From an uncultured Bacteroidota bacterium (GTDB lineage: Bacteria; Bacteroidota; Bacteroidia; Chitinophagales; Chitinophagaceae): a stretch of 60,128 nucleotides of DNA. The stretch lies in the NCBI GenBank assembly GCA_937928385.1, contig CALEZD010000006.1, positions 1 through 60,128 of the forward strand. The letters are read 5' to 3'. Under the pieces are notes generated by a model that searched no databases, was not told the DNA's origin, and saw nothing but the letters and a program-made list of their open reading frames with translations. Both the position numbers and the translations under genes were made by a program. Every line of letters starts with the position of its first letter. The stretch's first letter is position 1. Below, in pieces: positions 9,932-19,316 of the stretch.

Positions 9932-10384
9932 TTATTTATTAATTAACAAAACTTTCAATACCCTGTCTTCTGCGCCTGTTATTTCTATCGTCATCCATAG
10001 GTACGGAGCTGTCAACAGACCGGGTGCCTGTTCAGGCCACTCTACTATCGCATAGCTATCCTTGTCATGCAGGCAATCTTCCATACCTGCCTGTACGGCT
10101 TCTTCTTCGCTCTTCAGCCTGTACCAGTCCATATGATATATAGTAGTATCTGTACCGCTGTTGTCAAAATTATATTGGTTAATCAGCGCGAATGTTGGGC
10201 TGCTAACAGCATCTGTCACACCCAGGTTGTCGCACAGGGCGTGTACCAGTGTTGTCTTGCCCGCGCCCATTGGCCCGCTCAGTGCCCATACCCTATACTG
10301 ATGCGCGTATTGCCACAACTTATCTGCCGCATTTCGGATATTCGATAAAGAATAGGAAATTTGTAATACAGGTTCTTGTTCCAT
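9932..10384 (-). CDS. tsaE: tRNA threonylcarbamoyladenosine biosynthesis ATPase TsaE
   Basis: TsaE is the P-loop ATPase that cycles the TsaB-TsaD complex making t6A on ANN-decoding tRNAs. The 150-residue product carries the Walker A motif GPMGAGKTT at 37-45, then SSPTFALINQY and the HMDWYRL phrase typical of the family, and IVEWPE near the end. The frame is open further upstream to 10591, but the start at 10384 is chosen because the length then matches TsaE and a perfect TATCTTTGC promoter box ends 6 bases upstream. The gene diverges from copA with about 30 bases between starts. Confidence 0.92.
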   Translation of the reverse strand: MEQEPVLQISYSLSNIRNAADKLWQYAHQYRVWALSGPMGAGKTTLVHALCDNLGVTDAVSSPTFALINQYNFDNSGTDTTIYHMDWYRLKSEEEAVQAGMEDCLHDKDSYAIVEWPEQAPGLLTAPYLWMTIEITGAEDRVLKVLLINK

Positions 10385-10390
10385 CTTCGG

Positions 10391-10399
10391 GCAAAGATA
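10391..10399 (-). promoter_or_regulatory. -7 box for tsaE
   Basis: The minus strand reads TATCTTTGC 6 bases before the tsaE start. It decides in favour of the short start and implies a nearly leaderless transcript. Confidence 0.6.
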
Positions 10400-10415
10400 T
10401 ATCCTGTCATATAAA

Positions 10416-12542
10416 ATGGGAAAAACATATTCCACTACCGTAGAGGGCATGACATGCGGCAACTGCGCCCTCACCATTTCCAAATTGCTGGAGAAAAAAG
10501 GCGCGACTAATATCGCAGCCAATGCAGCATCGGGAGAGGTGAGCTTTACCGTAGTAGAAGAAACCGATGTCAATAAGGTGTACGATGCCATCGACGGGCT
10601 GGGCTACAGGGTGGTACGAGAAGGCGATGCCGATGATACCGTTGCAATGCAAAAAAGCAAAGACTATACAACTGCTTACCTAATCATCTCCGCCATATTC
10701 ACCTTCCCCCTGCTCATGCACATGTTCAGCAGTTGGCACCTGCTGCATAATCCCTGGGTACAGTTGGTATTGGCTACGCCCGTATATGCTATAGGCATTC
10801 GCCAGTTTGGCGTCAGCGGTGTACGCTCCCTGCGTCATGGCCTGCCCAATATGGATGTACTGGTCATCATAGGCGCTACCGCGGCTTATGTGTACTCCCT
10901 CATAGGCATGTTTGTGTACAGTGCCGATGTACATGATTACATGTTTTTCGAAACTACTGCTTCCATCATTACACTGGTGATGTTTGGCAATTGGCTGGAA
11001 CACAAAACCGTAAAATCCACCACAAAAGCCATAGATGCATTGGTGCAACTGCAACCACAAAAAGCGCGCCTGGTAATAGCCGACAGCATGGGCAGGGAAA
11101 CCGTGATGGAGGTAGAAAGCAAGTATGTAAAAACAGGTGATATAGTACTGGTGAACACAGGCGACAGCATACCGGTAGATGGCATCATCTTCAGCGGAGA
11201 CGCGCAGATTGACGAGCACATGATTACCGGCGAAAGCCTGCCTGTACACAAAGACAAAGACGATGAAGTGGTAGGCGGCACCATCGTGCTCGATGGCAAC
11301 CTGCGCATACAGGCTACGGCTGTAGGCAGCGCTTCCGTACTCTCCAATATCATACGCTTGGTGCGCGAGGCCCAGGGGCAAAAACCACCCCTGCAAAAAC
11401 TGGCGGATAGAATCAGCGCCATATTTGTGCCTGCTGTATTAGGTATTGCTGTGGTCACTTTGCTGGTCAGCTACTACGCGCTGGATACAGGCTTTGAAGA
11501 TGCCATGATGCGGGCTATTGCAGTTATGGTTATATCCTGCCCCTGCGCCATGGGGCTGGCGACACCCGCCGCAGTAGCGGTAGGCCTGGGCCGTGCCGCG
11601 CGCAATGGCATATTGATAAAAGGCGGTGACACCCTGCAAAGGCTGAAAACTATCAAAAACATCGTATTCGACAAAACGGGTACGCTCACTACCGGCAAAC
11701 TACAGATTGAATCTTTCACTACAGCAATTGAAGAGCAACATTTTAAAACCATAGTAGCGGCTATAGAGCAGCACTCATCGCACCCCATTGCAAAATCCAT
11801 CACCAAACAATGGAGCGAAACCGGCGGTATAATACTCAGTGAGATAGAAGAAGTAAAAGGCAAGGGCATACAGGCTACCGATGCTGATGGCAACCAATGG
11901 CAACTTGGCTCGGAGATATGGCTGCATGCCAATATAGAAGACAATAAAGGCTACGACCTGTACCTATATAAAAACGGCGCTTATGCAGGCGCTATCCGTG
12001 TATCAGACACACTGCGCCACGATGCAAAAGAAACCATCGCCGAACTGAAAGAAATGGGCTACCATACCATACTGCTCAGCGGCGATAAAAAGGCTAAATG
12101 CGACCGCATAGCTGCCGAACTGGGTATAGAAGAAGTTTGGGCGGAGCAGAGCCCCGAACAGAAAAACGCCAGGCTGGACGAACTGATACAAACAGCCCCT
12201 ACCGCTATGGTGGGCGATGGCATTAACGATGCCCCGGCACTGGCGCGCGCCACGGTGGGCATTTCTTTAAGTGAATCCACCCAGATAGCCATACAGTCCG
12301 CCAGTGTTATTTTGTCCAATAACCAGTTGGGCACCCTGCCTAAGGCTATCCGACTGGGGATATATACCGAGCGTACTATCAAGAGCAATCTTTTCTGGGC
12401 GTTTATCTACAACATTGTGGCCATACCTGTGGCGGCAGCGGGCTTACTGCGCCCCACTTATGGCGCGGGCATCATGGCGCTCAGCGATGTGGTGCTGATA
12501 CTCAACTCTCTTTTCCTCGGCGTTCGCCGCCTGAAAAAGTAA
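10416..12542 (+). CDS. copA: Copper-translocating P-type ATPase
   Basis: A P1B-type ATPase that pumps monovalent copper out of the cytoplasm. One heavy-metal-associated domain occupies residues 1-70 with the metal site GMTCGNC (C14, C17). The membrane CPC motif of the Cu(I)/Ag(I) subgroup is at 375-377 (SCPCAMGLATP). The phosphorylated aspartate is D419 in DKTGTLT, and the hinge GDGINDAPALA begins at 600. HP of the P1B nucleotide domain appears in SSHPIAKSI. Length (708) suits a single-HMA CopA. No metal regulator or chaperone gene lies beside it. It is divergent from tsaE across about 30 bases. Confidence 0.95.
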   Translation: MGKTYSTTVEGMTCGNCALTISKLLEKKGATNIAANAASGEVSFTVVEETDVNKVYDAIDGLGYRVVREGDADDTVAMQKSKDYTTAYLIISAIFTFPLLMHMFSSWHLLHNPWVQLVLATPVYAIGIRQFGVSGVRSLRHGLPNMDVLVIIGATAAYVYSLIGMFVYSADVHDYMFFETTASIITLVMFGNWLEHKTVKSTTKAIDALVQLQPQKARLVIADSMGRETVMEVESKYVKTGDIVLVNTGDSIPVDGIIFSGDAQIDEHMITGESLPVHKDKDDEVVGGTIVLDGNLRIQATAVGSASVLSNIIRLVREAQGQKPPLQKLADRISAIFVPAVLGIAVVTLLVSYYALDTGFEDAMMRAIAVMVISCPCAMGLATPAAVAVGLGRAARNGILIKGGDTLQRLKTIKNIVFDKTGTLTTGKLQIESFTTAIEEQHFKTIVAAIEQHSSHPIAKSITKQWSETGGIILSEIEEVKGKGIQATDADGNQWQLGSEIWLHANIEDNKGYDLYLYKNGAYAGAIRVSDTLRHDAKETIAELKEMGYHTILLSGDKKAKCDRIAAELGIEEVWAEQSPEQKNARLDELIQTAPTAMVGDGINDAPALARATVGISLSESTQIAIQSASVILSNNQLGTLPKAIRLGIYTERTIKSNLFWAFIYNIVAIPVAAAGLLRPTYGAGIMALSDVVLILNSLFLGVRRLKK

Positions 12543-12643
12543 ACCGCTCATTTTCAGTAATATTGTACCTGACAATTGCGTTACAATTATTAAATGACAA
12601 TTTGCTAAATTTATAGACGGCATATTATTTGAATGGACAAGCT

Positions 12644-13258
12644 ATGATGAGGATTGTATTGATAGGAGCTATAGCCTTAGGGCTGGCTTCCTGCAAAGGA
12701 AGCAGCAAGGTGGCATCTGCCCGGCAGGATCAAAATACTACGGAAAGAAAAAAGCTTTCCTGTGCAGATGTGCATGTGGATATGAATACCCCGCACCTCG
12801 ATTGGTTTGAGGAAAACAAAGCTGTTTTAAACAAGGCAAATGAAGTGCTGGTACTTCCCAAAAACTATAAAGTCTTTTCTTTAGACACAGCGCAGTTCAA
12901 CTCGTTTTTCAATGCGGTTCAGTCCGGCAATACTGTCATTACTGTAATACCATTACCTGCTCCTGCCGATTGTCAATTGTTCACTTTTACCAACAACATG
13001 CAAAAAGGGGCCAAACTGCCCCAGGGCATGATCATGGCAGTAGGTGAAAGCAATGGACAGAAGGCTGCATTAAATTACTACAGGGAAAACCTTACCGCTC
13101 ATATCAACTGGTTTGACATGAAGTTTGAAATGATGACCGTAAAGGCCAACGGGTTGCCCTACGTTATTGTCTATGAAAAAATGCCGCCACCACCTGACCC
13201 GCACAAGAATAAAAATGATGACAAACCCGAAATAATAGAACTTAAGTACGATAAATAA
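12644..13258 (+). CDS. Lipoprotein resembling a protease prodomain
   Basis: A predicted lipoprotein of 204 residues. The signal ends in a lipobox GLASC, 16 residues from this start; an upstream in-frame ATG at 12629 would add five residues. The central part (LPKNYKVFSLDTAQFNSF, then VITVIPLPAP, a phenylalanine-rich strand, and LNYYRENLTAHI) lines up by eye with residues of about 45-130 of the protease encoded 8 bases downstream (YKVFMLNDSYVKNL, VFAIPTPGGGMMNFKV, SINYTYKGFNAMV). The tail is proline-rich then charged. It has no catalytic motif. The tight spacing indicates co-transcription. A role as a membrane-bound inhibitor or folding partner of the protease is an inference. Confidence 0.7.
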   Translation: MMRIVLIGAIALGLASCKGSSKVASARQDQNTTERKKLSCADVHVDMNTPHLDWFEENKAVLNKANEVLVLPKNYKVFSLDTAQFNSFFNAVQSGNTVITVIPLPAPADCQLFTFTNNMQKGAKLPQGMIMAVGESNGQKAALNYYRENLTAHINWFDMKFEMMTVKANGLPYVIVYEKMPPPPDPHKNKNDDKPEIIELKYDK

Positions 13259-13266
13259 TTCATCCT

Positions 13267-15522
13267 ATGAGAAACTACATCTTACTCGCACTCATCGCCG
13301 TTTCCTGCTCTCTGCCGGCCCTGGCCAATATAGGGGAAGTATGGAAAGAATTAAACACGAAAAATGTACCAACTAAGGGAGAAAGGAAATTGCATCCCGA
13401 AGCGTACAAGGTATTTATGCTGAACGACAGTTATGTCAAAAACCTGCTGTTCAGTTTGTCTGACATACCGGAACAAGGAACTGTGTTTGCCATACCCACA
13501 CCCGGTGGAGGTATGATGAACTTTAAAGTATGGCAGACCCACTATATGGCACCCGAACTGGCTGCCAAATATCCAGGAATAAAAAACTTCACGGCAGTGC
13601 AAATAGATAACCCCACTGTCACTGCCAGCATCAACTATACCTACAAGGGCTTCAACGCTATGGTTTACGACGGCGGCAATACATTCCTTATTGACCCCTA
13701 CAGCAGCGAAAACAACGGGTATTATACCTGTTATTACAAGCGTGATTATAAGGCGGCTGCACGCCCTTTCAGTTGCGGCGTTGTGGAAGAGAAAGAAAGA
13801 GAATTACAGCAGCAGGGGAAAATAATCCTGGGCAACGAGCCTCCGCGTATGGCCTATAAAACCCATGGCACACTCAAAAAAACATACCGTATGGCATTAA
13901 CCTGCACAGGTGAATACGCACAGGCGGTAGATGGCACCACTCCATCCAAGGCCAATGTCATCAGCGCCATGAATACTACCCTGGCGCGCGTCAACGGAAT
14001 ACTGCAAAGGGAACTGGGCGTTACTTTACAACTCATAAGCAACAACGATACCCTCGTCTACCTCGATCCGGTAACAGACCCCTTTACCACAAATCAGAAT
14101 GACAACATCAACATTGGCACACAGACGGCCAACCAAACCAATACTGACTTAATAATAGGCCAGGGCAATTACGATATAGGCCATGTTTTTTGCAGCGGTG
14201 ATGGTGGTATAGCTGATAAGGCAGGACTGTGCGACCCCGGTTTCGAGGCAAGGGCAGCTACAGGTAAGGCCAACCCCATAGGCGATGCATTTGATGTAGA
14301 TTATGTAGTACACGAAATAGGCCACCAGTTTGGTGCCGAGCATACGTTCAACTACAACGGCACAGGCTGCAACCCCTTCGCCCGTTCCAACTCTGCATAC
14401 GAGCCGGGCAGCGGCAGTACTATTATGGCGTATGCAGGCCTCTGTTCCGGCAACAATATCCAGTCCAACAGCGACGATTATTTCCACGCCTACAGCCTGC
14501 ACGAAATGACAACATACATGAGCACCATACCACTCTGCGGATCTTCCTCACCATCGGGCAATGTCGCTCCTGTAGTGGCAGATATACGGGCTGTGTACGA
14601 AATACCACACCTCACGCCTTTCGAACTGGAAGCCCCGCAGGCGGTGGATGCTGACCATGATGTACTTACTTATTGCTGGGAGCAGTACGACCTCGGCGAT
14701 TTCGGCAAGGGGCTCGACCAGACACAACTCGGCCCCATATTCCGCTCTTTTAAGCCTGTTGCTTCGCGCTGGAGGATATTCCCCACACTTGATAGCTTGC
14801 GTGCGGGTGTATACTCATACAGGGCTGAGAAACTGCCACAGGTAACACGCCAACTCAACTTCAGGCTTACAGTACGCGATATGTACAACGGCACAGGTAC
14901 GCACAATTGGTCTGATACCACGGTTACGCTCAACGTTACAGACCAGTCAGGCCCCTTCCGCGTACTCGGCCCTAACATTGTGACTAATTACTGGCGCAAC
15001 GGCAGTTCCTATACAGTCACATGGGATGTAGCCAATACCACCAACGCACCCGTTAGCTGTAGCAATGTGGACATATACCTTTCGCTGGACGATGGCCTTA
15101 CCTGGCCCATTACACTGGCTGCAGCCACACCCAACGATGGCAATGAGGTGATAACTGTTCCTGCCGGTTCGTACACCGCCTCTGCCAGGGTAAAAGTAAA
15201 AGGCTCAGGGAATGTATTTTTCGACATCAGCGACCAGGGCTTTGTTATCAACGACTGGCCCGATACTATAACAGAAGTTGAGAAACCCGGCACTATTGCT
15301 GTATACCCGGTACCTGCCAAAGACGATTTATTCATCAGGATTATTGACGGTGGTATATATGATGCGAAAATGTTCAACAGCATTGGCCAGCTGGTATGGC
15401 AAAATTATATAGACGGCAATACAGTCATCAATACAGCTAACCTGGGCGCCGGTATCTACCAGTTGGTATTTATCAACCCTGTCACAGGCAGCAAAACGGT
15501 AAAACGCGCGGTAATAGAATAA
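13267..15522 (+). CDS. Secreted M12B/reprolysin-like metalloprotease with T9SS sorting domain
   Basis: A metzincin protease exported by T9SS. It has a signal peptide (residues 1-20), a prodomain-like region to about residue 195 that includes IPTPGGGMMNFKV and GFNAMVYDGG, and a catalytic domain with HEIGHQFGAEH at 349-359 and the Met-turn methionine M387 in STIMAYAG. A beta-sandwich region of about 300 residues follows. The last 75 residues are a type A sorting domain (AVYPVPAKDDLFI to KRAVIE). Residues C312-C321 and others may form disulfides. It forms an operon with the preceding lipoprotein and converges on the thioesterase gene 8 bases away. Confidence 0.9.
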   Translation: MRNYILLALIAVSCSLPALANIGEVWKELNTKNVPTKGERKLHPEAYKVFMLNDSYVKNLLFSLSDIPEQGTVFAIPTPGGGMMNFKVWQTHYMAPELAAKYPGIKNFTAVQIDNPTVTASINYTYKGFNAMVYDGGNTFLIDPYSSENNGYYTCYYKRDYKAAARPFSCGVVEEKERELQQQGKIILGNEPPRMAYKTHGTLKKTYRMALTCTGEYAQAVDGTTPSKANVISAMNTTLARVNGILQRELGVTLQLISNNDTLVYLDPVTDPFTTNQNDNINIGTQTANQTNTDLIIGQGNYDIGHVFCSGDGGIADKAGLCDPGFEARAATGKANPIGDAFDVDYVVHEIGHQFGAEHTFNYNGTGCNPFARSNSAYEPGSGSTIMAYAGLCSGNNIQSNSDDYFHAYSLHEMTTYMSTIPLCGSSSPSGNVAPVVADIRAVYEIPHLTPFELEAPQAVDADHDVLTYCWEQYDLGDFGKGLDQTQLGPIFRSFKPVASRWRIFPTLDSLRAGVYSYRAEKLPQVTRQLNFRLTVRDMYNGTGTHNWSDTTVTLNVTDQSGPFRVLGPNIVTNYWRNGSSYTVTWDVANTTNAPVSCSNVDIYLSLDDGLTWPITLAAATPNDGNEVITVPAGSYTASARVKVKGSGNVFFDISDQGFVINDWPDTITEVEKPGTIAVYPVPAKDDLFIRIIDGGIYDAKMFNSIGQLVWQNYIDGNTVINTANLGAGIYQLVFINPVTGSKTVKRAVIE

Positions 15523-15530
15523 TCCGCAGG

Positions 15531-16013
15531 TTAGCTGGCTACTTTGTAATCACCACCCTGCGGGCGCATGCCTGTTACTATCAGGTTGCTCGATGCTTTG
15601 CCCAGCAACGTGTCCTGCATATCATACACATGGCATTCTACGTGTATTATTTTTTTGCCGGCGCGCACCACTTTCGATGTCGCCCTCAGCCTGTCGCCTT
15701 TCTTTATCGCATACAGGAAGTCTACGTTCAGGTTCAGCGATGTGTAATAATTGTCAGTGTCTAAACTGACAACACCCCATCCTATCACCTCGTCCATCAC
15801 CAGGGCCATCATGCCGCCATGTATATTCCCGTAGGGATTGGTCATCTCCTCCCGCACTTCCAGCGATATGGTGGCGCTGCCTTTCTCTATTTGCTCCAGG
15901 GTAAATTGCAGCCAGTTGCCTGCCGGAGAACGTGAATCCAGCACCAGCTTCCCTTCATAATTATCTTTGATAAACTGCAATATTGCACCCGCAGGTATTT
16001 GTTTGTAACTCAT
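15531..16013 (-). CDS. PaaI-like hotdog-fold thioesterase
   Basis: A 160-residue hotdog-fold protein likely to hydrolyse acyl-CoA thioesters. The motif NPYGNIHGGMMALVMDEVIGW contains the family's HGG and following acidic residue, and the C-terminal strands include GDRLRATSKVVRAGKKIIHVECHVYD. The substrate is unknown. It is the second gene of a two-gene operon: its ATG shares one base with the stop of the YdeI-like gene (TAATG), implying coupled translation. Confidence 0.85.
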   Translation of the reverse strand: MSYKQIPAGAILQFIKDNYEGKLVLDSRSPAGNWLQFTLEQIEKGSATISLEVREEMTNPYGNIHGGMMALVMDEVIGWGVVSLDTDNYYTSLNLNVDFLYAIKKGDRLRATSKVVRAGKKIIHVECHVYDMQDTLLGKASSNLIVTGMRPQGGDYKVAS

Positions 16014-16663
16014 TACTTCTTCTTCTTTTCTTTTTCAGTTTTATATTTTTCCAGCATCTCTATCATCTTCTCTATCCTGCGGGCGCGTGTTTCGGATTTC
16101 TTTGCCGACACTATTGCTTCCGCATATTCCTTTTTATGAGAAAACGACATGCCCTGCAGTAATACATACAATTCTTTATAGGGTTTCAATGCCTGCAACA
16201 CATCTTTGGGAAAAGTCACGGTTCTGTTCACGAAATCCACCCCTTCTATCTGCCTCGCTTCCATCGGTACGTCCCTCAGCTTAGGCCCTATCGCCTCACT
16301 CTTCCTGAACCGTAGCGCCGACCAGTCATTATCCACCGCTATCTGTGTCACAGGTTCATAGCCTGCTGCAAATACGGTTTCCCATCCGCTGTCCCTTGTC
16401 ATGTCCGATTTTATCTTACCTGTCTTTTTAGGGTAGGCTATCCACAGCAGCGCGTCTTTGGCCAGCCGAGTACCCAGTTTGGGCATTATCCCGTCCAGTA
16501 TCTGCTTACTGGCTGCAAAAATCACTGCTTGGTGTATTACCTGTTGCCCGCCAAGCCCGCTTTTTGCCTTAAAACCGCTGAATAATACCCGAACCTGTTC
16601 CGGCACATGCAACAAATACAGTGGAGTGTCTGCCTGCAACCTCAGTTTTGTAGCTACACTCAT
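16013..16663 (-). CDS. YdeI/OmpD-associated family protein
   Basis: A 216-residue cytoplasmic protein with two parts. The first 100 residues include LLWIAYPKKTGKIKSD, a phrase like that of small DUF3052-type domains. The rest is a YdeI-type domain ending in SFSHKKEYAEAIVSAKKSETRARRIEKMIEML, followed by a lysine-rich tail. The molecular function of this family is not established. It leads the operon with the thioesterase and has a TACCTTTGC box 21 bases upstream. Confidence 0.8.
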   Translation of the reverse strand: MSVATKLRLQADTPLYLLHVPEQVRVLFSGFKAKSGLGGQQVIHQAVIFAASKQILDGIMPKLGTRLAKDALLWIAYPKKTGKIKSDMTRDSGWETVFAAGYEPVTQIAVDNDWSALRFRKSEAIGPKLRDVPMEARQIEGVDFVNRTVTFPKDVLQALKPYKELYVLLQGMSFSHKKEYAEAIVSAKKSETRARRIEKMIEMLEKYKTEKEKKKK

Positions 16664-16684
16664 AATACCATCGGATTTTGCCAG

Positions 16685-16693
16685 GCAAAGGTA
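16685..16693 (-). promoter_or_regulatory. -7 box for the YdeI/thioesterase operon
   Basis: The minus strand reads TACCTTTGC, a match to TAnnTTTGC, about 21 bases before the ATG at 16663. Confidence 0.5.
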
Positions 16694-16800
16694 GGAGGAA
16701 ATTACTTATAGCTTCCGGCACCAGTATAGACAATATTAATATAGCATTTTCCCTTTTAACAATACCCCAACATTTACAAGCATTTATGTTATCTATAAAT

Positions 16801-16833
16801 TTTGTCTATATCGTTTTCTTCGCCTAATTTAGC
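16801..16833 (+). promoter_or_regulatory. Promoter of oxyR
   Basis: TTTG at 16801-16804 and TAATTTAGC at 16825-16833 are separated by 20 bases, close to the Bacteroidota -33/-7 layout with one mismatch in the -7 box. The oxyR start follows 14 bases later. Confidence 0.45.
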
Positions 16834-16847
16834 AGTAAATAAATACC

Positions 16848-17804
16848 ATGACAATTACTCAATTAGAATACGTGGTAGCTGTTGCTACTTATAAGAGTTT
16901 CGTCGCTGCGGCTGAAAAATGCTTTGTCACACAACCTACCCTGAGTATGCAGATACAGAAGCTGGAAGATGAGCTGGGTATAAAACTGTTTGACAGGAAC
17001 AAGCACCCCATCGCCATTACGGCTATGGGCGAGGCTATTGTAGACCAGGCACGCATTATACTGTCAGAGTGTGAGAAAATAAACGAGCTGATACAAAGCC
17101 AGCAAACTACCATATCAGGCACATTCAAAATGGCGGTAATACCTACCATAGCGCCCTACCTGCTGCCCGGGCTGCTGGAAAATTACAACAAAGCATACCC
17201 GGATGTTAAACTGATAGTTAAAGAAATGGAAACTGACCAGATTCTTGTGGCTATCAGGAACAACGAAATAGATGCAGGCCTGCTCAGTACACCGCTCAAC
17301 GAGAATGGGATTAAAGAATATCCTTTGTTTTCTGAGCCGCTCGTAGCCTACTTTGCCGAAGGCGAAAAGGCGCTGAAAAAACGCATGGTTAACCCTGCGG
17401 ATATTTCGCTGGACCGTATATGGCTGCTCAACGAGGGCCACTGCCTGCGCAACCAGGTGCTGGACCTCTGCAGCGACCATGTAGAAAAACTACAGGCAGA
17501 AAAACCATACAGGTACGAATCCAGCAATGTGGAGACACTGCGCAAAATGGTAGATACCAACAAGGGTATGACCGTATTGCCTGAGTTTGCTACGTTCGAA
17601 TTTTCAGAAGACCGTATGGAACGTGTACGTTATTTTGAAGACCCCGAGCCCGTGCGCGAAATCAGCATGGTCACCAGCGGCCACTTTGTTAAGCTCACGC
17701 TGCTGCAAAGCATTATGGACAGTATACTGAAACTGGTGCCTGAAAAAATGCGTGTGCAAAAAAGCAATCGCAAAGTGCTGCGCATACAGTCTGCTAAACT
17801 GTAG
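16848..17804 (+). CDS. oxyR: Peroxide-sensing LysR-type regulator OxyR
   Basis: A LysR-type activator of antioxidant genes. Residues 1-60 form the winged helix-turn-helix (SFVAAAEKCFVTQPTLSMQIQKLE). The regulatory domain carries LLNEGHCLRNQVLDLC, with cysteines at exactly 199 and 208, the same numbers as the disulfide-switch cysteines of E. coli OxyR. That match makes peroxide sensing well supported. Length 318 is typical. Its last 11 bases overlap the end of the convergent methyltransferase-like gene. No catalase or Dps gene is adjacent, so its targets lie elsewhere. Confidence 0.93.
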   Translation: MTITQLEYVVAVATYKSFVAAAEKCFVTQPTLSMQIQKLEDELGIKLFDRNKHPIAITAMGEAIVDQARIILSECEKINELIQSQQTTISGTFKMAVIPTIAPYLLPGLLENYNKAYPDVKLIVKEMETDQILVAIRNNEIDAGLLSTPLNENGIKEYPLFSEPLVAYFAEGEKALKKRMVNPADISLDRIWLLNEGHCLRNQVLDLCSDHVEKLQAEKPYRYESSNVETLRKMVDTNKGMTVLPEFATFEFSEDRMERVRYFEDPEPVREISMVTSGHFVKLTLLQSIMDSILKLVPEKMRVQKSNRKVLRIQSAKL

Positions 17805-18444
17805 CTACCACCACGCGGTTCAGCCCGTCGTCTATACAGTGGCATTGAGGAAATGCCTCACGTAGTCTTTTGTCCACAGGGGCCCAATCTTCATTGCGCT
17901 GCACTATATAGTTCATTACCATCTTGCCACCAGGGCGTATGCTGTTGCGGCATAGCGCCAGGAACTCCCGTGTAGTAACAAATGCAGGCACTATGCGGCT
18001 GTTGAATATATCTACTACAAGCAAATCGTATGGTGTGGTGTTGCCTGCCATATATTCTTCTGCATCTGCACATACGGGTGTTATTTGCCCCCCATACCCC
18101 GGCAATGCCTCCAATGCCCATTTCAGCACGGTGCTGTCGTGGTCTACCATCGTAAAGTCGGGCTGGTAACCCAGCTTATCCATCACCTGTATGGCACTAC
18201 CTAGCCCCGTACCCAATACCAATACTTTTTTCACCTCCGGCAGATAGCTTTCGATTTGTTTGAACCCTATACGCAATGGCCTGTAATGCTCCCCGTCCGA
18301 ATACAATGCATCTGCAGTAGCCAGTTGCATCCGCCCCCTGTAGTAATACAACTCCAGCAAAGGGTTCTTGTCACTTGCTCCTTTGCGCACCAATACGGGT
18401 GTTATATAGCTGAGTAAACGCTTGTATAATGAGAGTGGCGGCAA
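17794..18444 (-). CDS. Spermidine-synthase-like SAM-dependent enzyme
   Basis: A 216-residue Rossmann-fold protein with VLVLGTGLGSAIQVM as the cofactor loop, TMVDHD as the acidic second strand and DLLVVDIFNSRIVPAF after strand four, the arrangement of spermidine-synthase-like proteins. It is shorter than true SpeE (about 280 residues) and lacks most of the N-terminal domain, so polyamine synthesis is doubtful. It follows the M48 lipoprotein gene by 5 bases and is likely co-transcribed with it. Confidence 0.7.
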   Translation of the reverse strand: MPPLSLYKRLLSYITPVLVRKGASDKNPLLELYYYRGRMQLATADALYSDGEHYRPLRIGFKQIESYLPEVKKVLVLGTGLGSAIQVMDKLGYQPDFTMVDHDSTVLKWALEALPGYGGQITPVCADAEEYMAGNTTPYDLLVVDIFNSRIVPAFVTTREFLALCRNSIRPGGKMVMNYIVQRNEDWAPVDKRLREAFPQCHCIDDGLNRVVVATV

Positions 18445-18449
18445 TGTGC

Positions 18450-19253
18450 TTAGTTGGGTTTGTAATATTTCATAGCCTCAGGAATTTTTCCCCTGATATC
18501 ATTGACACGGCGCTGGTCTGCAGGGTGGGTACTCAGAAATTCAGGAGGTTTTTGCCCGCCTGCCGCTGCCATCCGCTGCCAGAAGGCAATGGCCTCATGA
18601 GGGTCATACCCGGCCATAGCCATAAATATCAGCCCCATCTCGTCAGCCTCACTTTCATGCGCCCGCGAGAAGGGAAGTATCGCCCCTATCTGGGTTGTCA
18701 CACCCCATGCTGTCTGTGCCGCATTTTGCGTTTCTGTGGGCTTATCCGCCATATATACGGACAAAGCTACGCCACCGGCTTGTTGCATCAACTGGTGTGT
18801 CATACGCTCATTACCATGGCGGGCTATAGCGTGGGCTATCTCGTGGCCCATCACTACTGCTACTCCTGCTTCTCCCTGGCACAGCGGCAATATACCTGTG
18901 TAAAAAGCGACTTTCCCGCCGGGCATACACCATGCGTTTACCTGGTTGCTTTCTATCAGCTTAAACTCCCATTGATAACCGCTTACAAGGTCTGCCTTCC
19001 CGATACTGCTCAGGTACTGTGTAGCGGCAGCCGATATCTTTTGCCCTACTTTCTGTATCATGGCGGCATCATTCGTACCGCTTGTTACTTTACTCTCTGC
19101 AAGAACCGAAGTGTATTGTTGTTGCGCCATCGTTCTCATTTCCGATTCCGGCAATACATTTACAGAGCTTCTGCCTGTTACAGGATTTTTAAAACATGAT
19201 GCCAGCCCGCCGGCCATAAATGCCGCAGCTGTTATGATAAGTATCTTTTTCAT
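18450..19253 (-). CDS. M48 family zinc metalloprotease lipoprotein
   Basis: A membrane-anchored periplasmic protease resembling the LoiP/BepA group, which handles outer-membrane protein quality. The lipobox cysteine is C20 (GGLASC). The zinc motif HEIAH lies at 137-141 within VVMGHEIAHAIARHGNERM, and the third ligand is in SRAHESEADEMGL. The tail contains FLSTHPADQRRVNDIR, typical of the family. It is the first gene of a two-gene unit with the spermidine-synthase-like gene. Confidence 0.9.
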   Translation of the reverse strand: MKKILIITAAAFMAGGLASCFKNPVTGRSSVNVLPESEMRTMAQQQYTSVLAESKVTSGTNDAAMIQKVGQKISAAATQYLSSIGKADLVSGYQWEFKLIESNQVNAWCMPGGKVAFYTGILPLCQGEAGVAVVMGHEIAHAIARHGNERMTHQLMQQAGGVALSVYMADKPTETQNAAQTAWGVTTQIGAILPFSRAHESEADEMGLIFMAMAGYDPHEAIAFWQRMAAAGGQKPPEFLSTHPADQRRVNDIRGKIPEAMKYYKPN

Positions 19254-19316
19254 AGACGTGAAAATTCAGGAAAAACGTTGTAAATAAATATACAACAATA
19301 GAAAGATAACTAATGT

